DNA of 64,000 nucleotides from contig NZ_QMEY01000002.1 of NCBI RefSeq assembly GCF_003315795.1, positions 719,086 to 783,085 on the forward strand, written 5' to 3'. A model generated the notes under the pieces. It worked only from the letters and a program-made list of their open reading frames with translations. It did no database searches and was not told the DNA's origin. The DNA comes from Spongiactinospora rosea (GTDB taxonomy: Bacteria; Actinomycetota; Actinomycetes; Streptosporangiales; Streptosporangiaceae). Positions within the stretch are counted from its first letter, which is position 1, and every line of letters starts with the position of its first letter. Shown piece after piece: positions 40,906-49,045 of this stretch. The position numbers and the translations under genes were made by a program.

Positions 40906-42389
40906 CGCGTACCACCGCCGCCCCGGCCACCGGCCGCTGGGCGGCGCTGGCCGTGCTCTCGGCCAGCCTGCTCATGGTCGTGATGGACATGACCATCCTG
41001 AACGTCGCACTTCCCGAGATCTCCTCCAGCCTGCAACCGAGCGCGGTCCAACTGCTGTGGATGGTCGACGCCTACTCCCTGGTGGTGGCCGGGCTGCTGG
41101 TCACGGTCAGCGCGCTGGGCGACCGCTGGGGCCGCAAGCGCATGCTGATCGCCGGTTTCACGGTCTTCGGCGTGGCCTCCGTCGCCGTGATGTGGGCCGA
41201 CTCCCCGGCGATGGTCATCGCGGTGCGCGCGCTGCTCGGCATCGGCGGGGCGATGATCATGCCGTCCACCCTGTCGATGATCCGCAACCTGTTCACCGAC
41301 CCACGGGAACGCGCCACCGCGCTCGGAATCTGGGCGGCCATGGCCGCGGTCGGCAGCGCGCTCGGCCCGATCGTCGGCGGCCTGCTGCTTGAGGCGTTCA
41401 GCTGGCAGGCGGCGTTCCTGGTCAACGTGCCGGTGATGGTCGTCGCGATCGTGGCCGGGCTGCTGTTGCTGCCCGAGTCGCGCGACCCCGACCCCGGCCG
41501 CTGGGACGCCCTCGGCACCGTGCTGTCGATGGGCGGCATGGTCGCCCTGGTCTACGCGATCAAGCACATCGCCACCGAAGGGCTCGACGCCCAGGCCATT
41601 GCCGCCGTACTGATCGCGGGGATCGCCCTCACCTGGTTCGTCCTGCGGTGCCTGCGCCGCCCGGACCCCATCCTTGAGGTCAGGCTGTTCCGCAACACGT
41701 CCTTCACCGCGGGCACCCTGGCCGCGCTCACCACCTCGATCGCGATGGGCGGCGTGCTGCTGCTCATGGTCCAGTGGATGCAGCTCATCGAGGGCTACTC
41801 GCCGGTTCAGAGCGGCCTCGCCATGCTGCCCATGGCGGTGGGCGCGGCGGTGGTCTCCCCGCTCGCCCCGGCCCTCGCCGCCCGGATCGGCGCGCGCACG
41901 GTCCTGGCGGGCGGGCTGGTGATCTCCGCGCTCGGCTTCCTGGTGCTCTGGATCATGCCGCTGGCCCTCCCGTCGGTGGCCGCAGGGACCGTACTGATCG
42001 GCGCGGGCATGGGCTCGCTGGCCATCGGCTCGGCGGTGATCATGGCGGGCGCGCCCGCGGCCAAGGCGGGCAGCGCGGCGGCCATCGAGGAGACCTCCTA
42101 CGAGGTCGGCGGCGCGCTCGGCGTCGCCGTACTGGGCAGCGTCGCCGCCGCCCTCTACCGGGCCGAACTCCCCGTGGAGGCCGCGCACCCCGTACGCGAA
42201 TCGCTGGGCGGCGCGCTCGCGGTCGCCCGCGAGACCGGCTCCACCGCCCTCGCCGCCCAGGCCAAGGCCGCCTTCACCGATTCCCTGACCATGACCGCCC
42301 TGTACGGCGGCGCGCTCATGCTGCTCGCCGCCGCCATCGTCTGGTACCTCACCCCGGCCCGCCTCGACCTCGGCGCATCCCAGCACTGA
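40902..42389 (+). CDS. MFS drug-efflux transporter, EmrB/QacA (14-TM) type
   Basis: A 495-residue membrane transporter. Motif A between helices 2 and 3 is GDRWGRKRMLIAGF. Motif C in helix 5 is GIWAAMAAVGSALGPIVGGL. The acidic residue in helix 1 occurs in MVVMDMTILNVALPEI, typical of the DHA2 family. Fourteen helices are expected. The start was set at the ATG that overlaps the TetR stop; the frame is open upstream only within the regulator gene. It should export a toxic or antibiotic compound using the proton gradient. Confidence 0.93.
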   Translation: MTRTTAAPATGRWAALAVLSASLLMVVMDMTILNVALPEISSSLQPSAVQLLWMVDAYSLVVAGLLVTVSALGDRWGRKRMLIAGFTVFGVASVAVMWADSPAMVIAVRALLGIGGAMIMPSTLSMIRNLFTDPRERATALGIWAAMAAVGSALGPIVGGLLLEAFSWQAAFLVNVPVMVVAIVAGLLLLPESRDPDPGRWDALGTVLSMGGMVALVYAIKHIATEGLDAQAIAAVLIAGIALTWFVLRCLRRPDPILEVRLFRNTSFTAGTLAALTTSIAMGGVLLLMVQWMQLIEGYSPVQSGLAMLPMAVGAAVVSPLAPALAARIGARTVLAGGLVISALGFLVLWIMPLALPSVAAGTVLIGAGMGSLAIGSAVIMAGAPAAKAGSAAAIEETSYEVGGALGVAVLGSVAAALYRAELPVEAAHPVRESLGGALAVARETGSTALAAQAKAAFTDSLTMTALYGGALMLLAAAIVWYLTPARLDLGASQH

Positions 42390-42399
42390 CCTCCGCCGC

Positions 42400-42855
42400 T
42401 CAGTCCACCTCCACGTCGTCGAGAAAACGCAGAAGGTGGGAGAGCACCCGCAGGCAGCCGTCGATCTCGGCCTCGCTCAGATCGCCGGCCGCCTGGCGGA
42501 GCACCGCGCGCTCGCGGTCGATCACGGCGGTGATCGCCGCCGCGCCCTCGCCGGTGAGCCGGATCAGCGACGACCGCTTGTGCGCCGGATTGGGGACGAA
42601 CTCCACCAGTCCCCGCGCGGCGGCGTCGTTGATCATCCGCTGTACGAACTGGCGGCTCAGCGCCTGGGCCCGGCCCATCTGCGGGACGGTCATCGGCCCC
42701 TGCTCGCGGAGCAGGTTGAGCACCGCCCGCACCCCCACCGACAGCCCCTCGATCGGCGCGTCCTGCTCCACCTTGCGGTAGGCCCGCCGATACAGCGGCC
42801 CCACCAGGTCGAACACCTCGGTCAGCCGGTCGGCCCGCTCGTCGCTCTCGTTCAC
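42400..42855 (-). CDS. MarR family transcriptional regulator
   Basis: A 151-residue repressor. The winged helix is VPQMGRAQALSRQFVQRMIN, then AAARGLVEFVPNPAHKRSSL (wing) and LIRLTGEG. It starts with GTG and converges with the MFS gene 10 bases away. Upstream it faces an alpha/beta hydrolase gene, and two copies of a 19-bp palindrome fill the gap, so it probably represses both. Confidence 0.92.
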   Translation of the reverse strand: MNESDERADRLTEVFDLVGPLYRRAYRKVEQDAPIEGLSVGVRAVLNLLREQGPMTVPQMGRAQALSRQFVQRMINDAAARGLVEFVPNPAHKRSSLIRLTGEGAAAITAVIDRERAVLRQAAGDLSEAEIDGCLRVLSHLLRFLDDVEVD

Positions 42856-42864
42856 CCCATCATG

Positions 42865-42914
42865 ATGACACCTCAGTTGTCATTCTGTCGAAGGAATGAC
42901 ACCCTGGTTGTCAT
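42865..42914. promoter_or_regulatory. Two MarR-type operators
   Basis: ATGACACCTCAGTTGTCAT (42865-42883) and ATGACACCCTGGTTGTCAT (42896-42914) are near-identical 19-bp palindromes with centres 31 bp apart. The second overlaps the hydrolase start codon by two bases. Both are good candidate sites for the adjacent MarR protein. Confidence 0.8.
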
Positions 42915-43713
42915 GAGTGGAATCAACGACCTTCACTGGGCGGACACCGGCTCCGGCCGTCCCGTCGTCCTGCTGCACGGCGGTTTCCTGCACCACGAGA
43001 TGTGGGCGGACCAGATCCCGGCGCTGGCTGGGCGGTACCGGGTCATCGCGCCCGACGCGCGCGGCCACGGCCGTTCCGCCAACGCCACCGGGCCGTTCCG
43101 GCCCGCCGACGACCTCGCCGCGCTGCTACGCCACCTCGGCACCGGCCCCGCCGTGCTGGCCGGGGTCTCGATGGGCGCGAGCATCGCGGTGGACACCGCC
43201 CTTGAACACCCTGACCTGGTCAGCGGCCTGGTCATCACCGGCGCGGGCACCAGCGAGCCGGAGTTCACCGACCCCTGGACCATCCGGGGCCGGGCCGCCT
43301 ACTTCGGCACGATGGCCGTGGGCGACCTGGACGGTTCGGTGGAGAACTTCACACTGATGGCCACCGGCCCGCACCGCGCCCTGGACGACCTCGACCCCGG
43401 CGTGGTGGCCCGGCTGCGCCGGATGACCAGGGAGACCATGTCCAAGCACACGGGGTCCAAGGACACCGGTGGCGAGGCCGATCCCACCGTGCCGGTGCGC
43501 GACACCTGGGCGCGGGTGCCGAAGATCGACGTGCCGGTCCTGGCCGTGCACGGGGCCCTGGACGCGGCCGACCACATCGAGATGGCCGACCGGGTCGCCC
43601 GGAGCGTGCCGGACGGCCGTTCGGTCACCATCGACGGCGCCGCGCACTATCCCAACATGGAACGGCCTGACGTCTACAACGAGATCCTGATGGGGTTCCT
43701 GCGCAGGTTGTGA
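42913..43713 (+). CDS. Alpha/beta hydrolase
   Basis: A 266-residue cytoplasmic hydrolase. The oxyanion loop is VVLLHGGFLHHEMW, the nucleophile elbow is AGVSMGASIAVD (Ser in G-x-S-x-G), the acid is in AVHGALDAAD, and the His in DGAAHYPNMERP. No ribosome-binding site is seen and the ATG lies at the edge of the operator, so the mRNA may be leaderless; a longer frame upstream was rejected. It is probably derepressed by an electrophile or phenolic compound through the MarR protein. Substrate unknown. Confidence 0.9.
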   Translation: MSGINDLHWADTGSGRPVVLLHGGFLHHEMWADQIPALAGRYRVIAPDARGHGRSANATGPFRPADDLAALLRHLGTGPAVLAGVSMGASIAVDTALEHPDLVSGLVITGAGTSEPEFTDPWTIRGRAAYFGTMAVGDLDGSVENFTLMATGPHRALDDLDPGVVARLRRMTRETMSKHTGSKDTGGEADPTVPVRDTWARVPKIDVPVLAVHGALDAADHIEMADRVARSVPDGRSVTIDGAAHYPNMERPDVYNEILMGFLRRL

Positions 43714-43757
43714 CATCGTCCCGGTCGAGGCAGATCGTATATGATATCGTTGATCGC

Positions 43758-44882
43758 GTGCCCTCCACCGACTCTTCCGAGGCCGCTGTGGGCCTCGCCC
43801 CCGCTCTGCGGGGGACGGCCGTCACCGTCACCGGTGAGGTACCGGCCGGCGCGCTCGGCGTCGCGCTCACCCACGAGCACCTGCTGAGCGACTTCGCCCC
43901 GCCCGCCGACACCCCGGAGTCCTGGGCGGCCACCGGCCGCACCCGGCCCACCGCCGCGGGCCTGCTCCGCCTCTACCGGGCCCCGCTCACCATGGAGATC
44001 CTCGGCGAGATCGCCATGGGCGCGCCCAACCGGGACGACTGGCTGCTCGGCGACGAGCGCCTGGCGGCGGACGAGCTGGCCGCGTTCCGCCGGGCCGGTG
44101 GCGGCACGCTGGTGGACGGCACGGCCATCGGCCTCGGCCGCGATCCGGCCGCGCTGCGCCGCCTCTCCGCGGCCACCGGGGTGGCGATCGTGATGGGGTC
44201 TGGGTGGTACCACCCGGCGTGGGCGGACGACCTCGCCGGACGTGACGTGGCGAGCCTGACCGATGAGATCGTCCGCGACCTCACCGAGGGCGTCGGCGGC
44301 GTACGGGCCGGGATCATCGGCGAGATCGGCGCGATCGATCCGGACGACCCGGTGGGGCGCGGCGTCCTGGTGGCGGCGGCGTGGGCGTCGGCGGCCACCG
44401 GGGCGGCGATCTCGCTCCGGCGTACCGGCGACGCGGCGGCCCAGCGGCGGGTGCTCGACCTGCTCGCCGAGCAGGGCGCGGACCTCACGCGCGTCGCGGT
44501 GGGCGGCTGCGACGCGCTCGCCCCCCGCCCCGACGACCTCGAACCGCTGCTCGAACGCGGGGTGTTCGTCCGCTTCGACGGGCTCGGCCGGCTGCCTTCG
44601 GCGCTGAGCGTGTCCGATGACCAGGACGTCGCCACCGCCGTACTGGAACTGGCCCGGCGCGGCCACGCGGGGCGCGTCCTGCTGTCGCAGGGGGTCGCCG
44701 CCAAGTCGCACCTGCTCGCGTACGGGGGCGGCGGTTACGGCTTCATCCTCCAGCAGTTCGTCCCCTACCTGCGCATGCTCGGCGCGGACGACGCCCTGAT
44801 CGAAACGGTCACCGTGACCAACCCGGCCCGGCTGCTCGCCGTTGCCGAGGAGGCCGGGCTTTCCGGGGAGGCCGGGGCATGA
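43758..44882 (+). CDS. Degenerate phosphotriesterase-family protein (metal ligands lost)
   Basis: A 374-residue protein of the phosphotriesterase/lactonase fold. The N-terminal HxH is kept (GVALTHEHLLSDF) and so is the Glu bridge position (IGEIGAID). The three later metal-binding places are changed: GAAISLRRTGD has Arg where the next gene has His, RVAVGGCDA has Gly for His, and RVLLSQGVA has Gly for Asp. Hydrolysis is therefore unlikely. The GTG chosen lies 12 bases after a possible -10 (TATGAT, 43740-43745); a GTG 48 bases earlier overlaps the hydrolase stop. It overlaps the next gene as ATGA and may be its inactive partner. Confidence 0.85.
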   Translation: MPSTDSSEAAVGLAPALRGTAVTVTGEVPAGALGVALTHEHLLSDFAPPADTPESWAATGRTRPTAAGLLRLYRAPLTMEILGEIAMGAPNRDDWLLGDERLAADELAAFRRAGGGTLVDGTAIGLGRDPAALRRLSAATGVAIVMGSGWYHPAWADDLAGRDVASLTDEIVRDLTEGVGGVRAGIIGEIGAIDPDDPVGRGVLVAAAWASAATGAAISLRRTGDAAAQRRVLDLLAEQGADLTRVAVGGCDALAPRPDDLEPLLERGVFVRFDGLGRLPSALSVSDDQDVATAVLELARRGHAGRVLLSQGVAAKSHLLAYGGGGYGFILQQFVPYLRMLGADDALIETVTVTNPARLLAVAEEAGLSGEAGA

Positions 44883-45961
44883 GCCGGTTCCCCTTCGCGA
44901 TCCCCGACCTCACCGGCCTGGCGCTCACCGTCACCGGCCCCGTCGATCCGGCCGCCCTCGGCCAGACGCTCATGCACGAGCACGTCTTCGTGGACCTGCG
45001 GCGCTCGCCGCGCTTCCGGCGTCCCGGCGAGGACGCCCCCGAGGCCGCCGAACCGCTCACGCTCGCCAACCTCGCCCACACCCGGCACGGCCGCCCCAAC
45101 GCCGACAACGACCTGATGGGCGACTTCGACGAACTGCTCCCCGAAGTGCTCGCCTTCGCCCACCACGGCGGCGGCACGCTGGTCGAGGTCACCCCCATCG
45201 GCGTGGGCCGCGATCCGGAGTCCCTGCTGCGGCTCTCCCGGGCGAGCGGCCTCAACATCGTGATGGGCGGCGGCTGGTACACCCCCGCGTTCCACCCCGC
45301 CGACATGGACGAGCGCGACGTGGACCAGCTCACCGACGTCATCGTGCGCGACATCGTGCTCGGGGCCGACGGCACCGGCGTCCGCTCCGGCGTGATCGGC
45401 GAGGTCGGCGCGGAGTCCGTGCCGCTGACCGCCGCCGAACTGAAGAGCGTACGCGCCGCCGGGCGGGCGAGCCGGATCACCGGCGCGCCCGTCACGTTCC
45501 ACTTCGGGGGCGTCGGCGAGGAGAAGTTCCGGGTGCTGGACATCCTGGAGGAGGAGGGCGTCGCCCCCTCCAACATCGTCTTCGGCCACGGCATGGACGT
45601 CCTCGCCGACGCCGCCTTCGCCGACCGGCTGCTCGGGCGCGGCGTCTTCGTGGAGTTCGACTTCCTGGCCTCGCCGGGCAGCCCGTGGGGGCATCTGGTG
45701 CTGACCAGCGACCACAAGGTGGTCCGCGGCATCGCGGATCTGATCGAGCGCGGGTACGCCGGGCAGATCGTGCTGGGGCACGACGTGTGCCAGAAGATCC
45801 AGCTGCGGAAGTACGGCGGGAAGGGGTATGACTACATTCCGCGGCACTTCCTGCCCGCGCTGCGCCGCCTCGGCGTCGGCGAGGAGGCGGTGCACGCCAT
45901 CATGGTCGGCAACCCGGCGCGCGCGCTGGCCTTCGCTTCGCCAGGCGATGACGCTCTGTAA
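44879..45961 (+). CDS. Phosphotriesterase-family metal-dependent hydrolase
   Basis: A 360-residue hydrolase. All ligand positions can be seen: LMHEHVFVDL (HxH), GVIGEVGAES (Glu in place of carboxylated Lys), APVTFHFGG (His), FGHGMD (His) and IVLGHDVCQKI (Asp). Family activities include lactones, phosphotriesters and carbamate-like esters; the physiological substrate here is unknown. It is coupled by ATGA overlap to the degenerate paralogue upstream, with which it shares the same block order and similar length. Confidence 0.9.
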   Translation: MSRFPFAIPDLTGLALTVTGPVDPAALGQTLMHEHVFVDLRRSPRFRRPGEDAPEAAEPLTLANLAHTRHGRPNADNDLMGDFDELLPEVLAFAHHGGGTLVEVTPIGVGRDPESLLRLSRASGLNIVMGGGWYTPAFHPADMDERDVDQLTDVIVRDIVLGADGTGVRSGVIGEVGAESVPLTAAELKSVRAAGRASRITGAPVTFHFGGVGEEKFRVLDILEEEGVAPSNIVFGHGMDVLADAAFADRLLGRGVFVEFDFLASPGSPWGHLVLTSDHKVVRGIADLIERGYAGQIVLGHDVCQKIQLRKYGGKGYDYIPRHFLPALRRLGVGEEAVHAIMVGNPARALAFASPGDDAL

Positions 45962-46006
45962 TCTTACAGGTACCGAGCGTTATTCAGGCGCCCCAGAATA
46001 GGGGCC

Positions 46007-47329
46007 GTGAACAAGCGGGCCCTCGCCGTCTACACGCTGATCGCCATGATCGTGCTCCTGGTGGTCGCGTTCATCTTCATACCCCCGGGGGTGCTGGCCA
46101 TCCTGCTGGGCGTGCTGCCGAGCGTCGTACCGCCGGGGCTGTATCTGACCGGCAAGATCCTGGACACGCCGCCGGATCCGCTCCAGGTGATCATCGCCCT
46201 GTGCGAGTGGGCGCGGCGCTCCTGGCGGAGCGTGCTCAGGTCGGGGCTGGTCGTGCTGGCCGTCCTCTTCGTGCTGCCTCCGGTCGAGCCCGCCCGCTTC
46301 CGGCCCGGCGCCGCCTCGGCCCCGGTTCCGGTCCCGGGCTTTCCTCCGGTCCCGGTCGCGGTTCCGGCCGCGGGGCGCCTGCTCTGGCGGCACAAGACCG
46401 GGCAGAAAGTGGAGTCCCGGCCGGTGGTCGTGCGGGACACGGTCTATGTGGGGAGCTGGTACGGCACGTTCATGGCGCTGGACGTCAGATCCGGCCTGCG
46501 GCGCTGGACCTTCACCGCCGACGGCTCGTTCTTCTCCGGGGCCGTCGTGGTGCAGGACACGGCCTATGTCGGCAGCAAGGACCAGCGTGTTTACGCCCTG
46601 GACACCATGCTCGGCAAACCGGAATGGCTTTTCGCCACGGACGGCGACATCCGCTCCGACCCGGTGGTGGCCGGTGACAAGGTGTTCATCGGCTCGGCGG
46701 ACGGCCGTCTCTACGCGCTGCACACCGCCACCGGCAAGGCGCACTGGTCGTATCGGGCGGGCGGCGAGGTGAGCGGTCCGGCCGTGTCCGGCGGGGTCGT
46801 TTACCTGGCGAGCGAAGAAGGGGTCGTCCACGCCGTTGACGCTGATTCCGGAACGCTCATCTGGAAGCGGAGAATGGGCGCGAAGACCGACTCCAGCCCG
46901 GTGGTGGCCGGGCGGACCGTCTTTATCGGGTGTGAGGACGGGAAGGTCTATGCCCTCGACGCGGCCACCGGTGAGGAACGCTGGACGTACCAGACCCACG
47001 GCGAGGTCGACACCCGCCCGGCCGTGGCCGGTGGCATCGTTTACGCGGGAAGCCAGGACCACAAGCTCTACGCCCTCGACGCGCTCACCGGGCGGGAGCG
47101 GTGGGCACATCCGGTCGAAGGCCCGATCCATTTCTCCGGTCCGGTGGTGGCCGGCGGGCGGGTCTATTTCGGGAGTGAGGACGATCGGGTCCATGCCGTG
47201 AACGCGGTCACCGGCGAGACCGAATGGTCCTACCTCACCGGAGCCGATATCAACTCCAGTCCCACCGTGGCCGGTGGTGCCGTTTTCGTGGGCGGTGACG
47301 ACGGCTACGTCTATGCGCTCCGGGCCTGA
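46007..47329 (+). CDS. Membrane-anchored PQQ-like beta-propeller protein (eight repeats)
   Basis: A 440-residue protein. Residues 4-50 hold two hydrophobic spans (LAVYTLIAMIVLLVVAFIFI, then GVLAILLGVLPSVV) and a third lies at 76-92 (SGLVVLAVLFVLPPV). From about 120 there are eight repeats of about 39-40 residues, each with a core like SPVVAGRTVFIGCEDGKVYA, then LDAATGEERW. Eight units are enough for a complete propeller. No quinoprotein active-site residues are apparent, so a scaffolding or binding role outside the membrane, as in BamB-like proteins, is more likely than PQQ dehydrogenase activity. GTG start; it is alone in its orientation. Confidence 0.88.
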   Translation: MNKRALAVYTLIAMIVLLVVAFIFIPPGVLAILLGVLPSVVPPGLYLTGKILDTPPDPLQVIIALCEWARRSWRSVLRSGLVVLAVLFVLPPVEPARFRPGAASAPVPVPGFPPVPVAVPAAGRLLWRHKTGQKVESRPVVVRDTVYVGSWYGTFMALDVRSGLRRWTFTADGSFFSGAVVVQDTAYVGSKDQRVYALDTMLGKPEWLFATDGDIRSDPVVAGDKVFIGSADGRLYALHTATGKAHWSYRAGGEVSGPAVSGGVVYLASEEGVVHAVDADSGTLIWKRRMGAKTDSSPVVAGRTVFIGCEDGKVYALDAATGEERWTYQTHGEVDTRPAVAGGIVYAGSQDHKLYALDALTGRERWAHPVEGPIHFSGPVVAGGRVYFGSEDDRVHAVNAVTGETEWSYLTGADINSSPTVAGGAVFVGGDDGYVYALRA

Positions 47330-47337
47330 AGTGACAT

Positions 47338-47489
47338 TGAACCTTTTTCAACCGGGCGCCTGGACCAGGTCAGGGGCGCCTCCACCGGACTCGGCCCGGG
47401 CACGGTAGCCCGGCAGGATGCCTCGTCATGCGGATACGGCATCCCGCTTACCGCATCTGACCAGGGAACGTGAGGTTGAAAAGGGTTCA
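47338..47489. repeat. MITE-like inverted-repeat element (152 bp) in a 304-bp gap
   Basis: The 16-mer TGAACCTTTTTCAACC at the left end and GGTTGAAAAGGGTTCA at the right end are inverted copies with 15 of 16 matches, 152 bp end to end. There is no coding capacity. The flanks give no clear target duplication. It could also be a long RNA stem-loop after the propeller gene. The rest of the gap up to the next start holds nothing else that I can identify apart from a ribosome-binding site. Confidence 0.45.
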
Positions 47490-47633
47490 TTGATTCATTT
47501 ATGTTCGTCCATGGTCATCCACGACGGCTGGAGTGACGAATCACGGGAAGAATGACGAGTGCCACGCCTCTGCGATGCGGCGCGGCACCCGTCTTCTCAG
47601 CCCCCCTGGCCCCCGCCGTAGAAGGAGACAGCA

Positions 47634-47984
47634 ATGCGCTCGTTACGCACCCTCGCACTACCCCTCGCCCTGGCCGCCGGACTATCGCTGTTCCAGGCCC
47701 CGCCCGCCGCCTCCGCCACCCTCGGCCTCACGCTGACCGGCGGCTACTGCGAACCCCTCGCCCGCCGGTTCCTCTGCTCGGTCTCCAGCAGCGGCGGCGT
47801 CGCGCCGCTCGCCACCCGCTGGTACGTGAACGGCTACCACGTCCCCTCCTACGACAACCGGAGCTACGCCGGGATCGGCTGCCAGCCGACCTTCGTGTAC
47901 GACATCCGAGCGGTGATCTCCGACGCCGCCGGCGCCTCCGTCGAGTACCACACGTCGCCGACCTGCCGTTCCGGCAATCCCTGA
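47634..47984 (+). CDS. Small secreted protein of unknown function
   Basis: A 116-residue protein with a Sec signal peptide (LRTLALPLALAAGLSLFQAP, cleavage near ASA). The mature part has four Cys (GGYCEPL, FLCSVS, GCQPTF, TCRSG) that could form two disulfides, and alternating beta-strand-like stretches (TRWYVNGYHV, VYDIRAVISD) that suggest an Ig-like fold. GAAGGAG precedes the ATG. No named family recognised. It would act outside the cell or in the wall. Confidence 0.8.
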   Translation: MRSLRTLALPLALAAGLSLFQAPPAASATLGLTLTGGYCEPLARRFLCSVSSSGGVAPLATRWYVNGYHVPSYDNRSYAGIGCQPTFVYDIRAVISDAAGASVEYHTSPTCRSGNP

Positions 47985-47993
47985 CGAAATTCG

Positions 47994-48054
47994 GGGATGC
48001 TCGGCTTCAGGGATGCTCGGCTTCGGGCATGCTCGGCTTCGGGGACGCTCAGCG
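47994..48054. repeat. 16-bp tandem repeats, nearly four copies
   Basis: GGGATGCTCGGCTTCA, GGGATGCTCGGCTTCG and GGCATGCTCGGCTTCG lie head to tail, followed by a partial, more diverged fourth copy. The array begins 9 bases after the small secreted protein's stop and runs into the last codons of the convergent frameshifted gene. Slippage at such repeats could alter that 3' end. Confidence 0.75.
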
Positions 48055-48974
48055 ACCTCCGGTGAACACCGACCAGTCGATCTCGGGCACCGCGATCCCC
48101 GCCTTTTCCGCATAGGCCAGTGAACGCGCCCTGCCGTCCTCGATCCATTCCTCGAAGGAGGCCGGCTCATGGCGTCCGGACGGGCGGTGCCCGGAATGCG
48201 TTCGGCGTTGAACGTCCATTCCCGATCCGCCCCGTCCGCGACCCCCGCCACCAGCAGTACCGCCATGTCACCCGAACGGCCGTTGTGCCGGTGCCACAGC
48301 AGATTCGCCGGACCCGGGACGCCGGGAAAAGGCTCCTCGGTGCGCAGCCGCAACGCCGATCCCGTATCGGACCGGGTCACGTACGCCCGCGCCGAATACG
48401 GATGTCCGCTGTCGTCCCTGGCCGCGAAGACCGCACTCGGATAACGGGTCAGCGCGTCGTCGATCTGCACGTCCAGCGGCGCGCCATCGGGTATCGCCGC
48501 CGCGTCCCACTCCCCACCGGCGGGGGTGGGACGCAACACGTCTATTCGCTGCGGTTCCACGACGATGGGCAGCCGCCAGTAGTACCAGTCCATCGCGGCC
48601 CGGTGCCCGGGATCGGCGGCCTGCCGAGCCAGCCCCGGATTCCTGCGCATCAGCCGGTGCCAGTACTCGGCGATGTCCTGCGGCGCGGCCAGCACATCGG
48701 GCGCGGCGGCGGTTCCCCTTACCAGGACCGTCCGCCGCTGTTCCAGGCCGCTGCCGGTGAAATCGGAATACAGCAGCGCCACGCGGCCGTCCCGGCGAAT
48801 GTTGAGCGCCTTCTGGGCGTACGCCGCCGGGGTGGTCAGCATGATCTGCCGACGTTCCGGCAGCCATACCGACGACATCGGCCGGGTGTTGACCCCGCCT
48901 TTTCCGGTCACCGTGGTGAGTTCCAGGACCCTGACACCGGCCAGGACCTCCGACAGATCAGTGTCGATGCGCAT
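48049..48974 (-). pseudogene. PNPOx-fold flavoprotein-like gene with a frameshift
   Basis: The first 270 or so residues read as a split-barrel, PNPOx-like protein (RVLELTTVTGKGGVNTRPMS, then MLTTPAAYAQKALNIRRDGR and VALLYSDFTGSG). Near 48165 the frame runs into an Arg/Pro-rich tail. One base earlier in phase, a sensible C-terminus appears: FEEWIEDGRARSLAYAEKAG, ending EIDWSVFTGGR. One missing base explains this. Either the gene is broken or the base was lost in sequencing. The start MRIDTDLSEV follows a MerR/SoxR-like promoter. Family members bind FMN, F420 or haem-like cofactors. Confidence 0.75.
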
Positions 48975-48984
48975 GAACGGGGAC

Positions 48985-49013
48985 GCTATAACCTCAACCC
49001 AACTTGAGGACAA
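48985..49013 (-). promoter_or_regulatory. SoxR/MerR-like operator-promoter
   Basis: The 18-mer CCTCAACCCAACTTGAGG (48992-49009) matches the SoxR box CCTCAAGTTAACTTGAGG at 15 of 18 positions. On the minus strand TTGTCC (-35) and TATAGC (-10) flank it with a 17-bp spacer. The operator thus lies within the promoter of the frameshifted PNPOx-like gene. No SoxR gene is in the window. Confidence 0.6.
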
Positions 49014-49045
49014 CCCCAGCCGTTTGAGCAGGTCTTCAGCGGGCT

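Noticed and set aside
46007..47329. PQQ-dependent dehydrogenase
   Set aside because: The protein has propeller repeats but no cytochrome domain, no typical PQQ ligand residues and no paired cysteines, and it is membrane-anchored by N-terminal helices.
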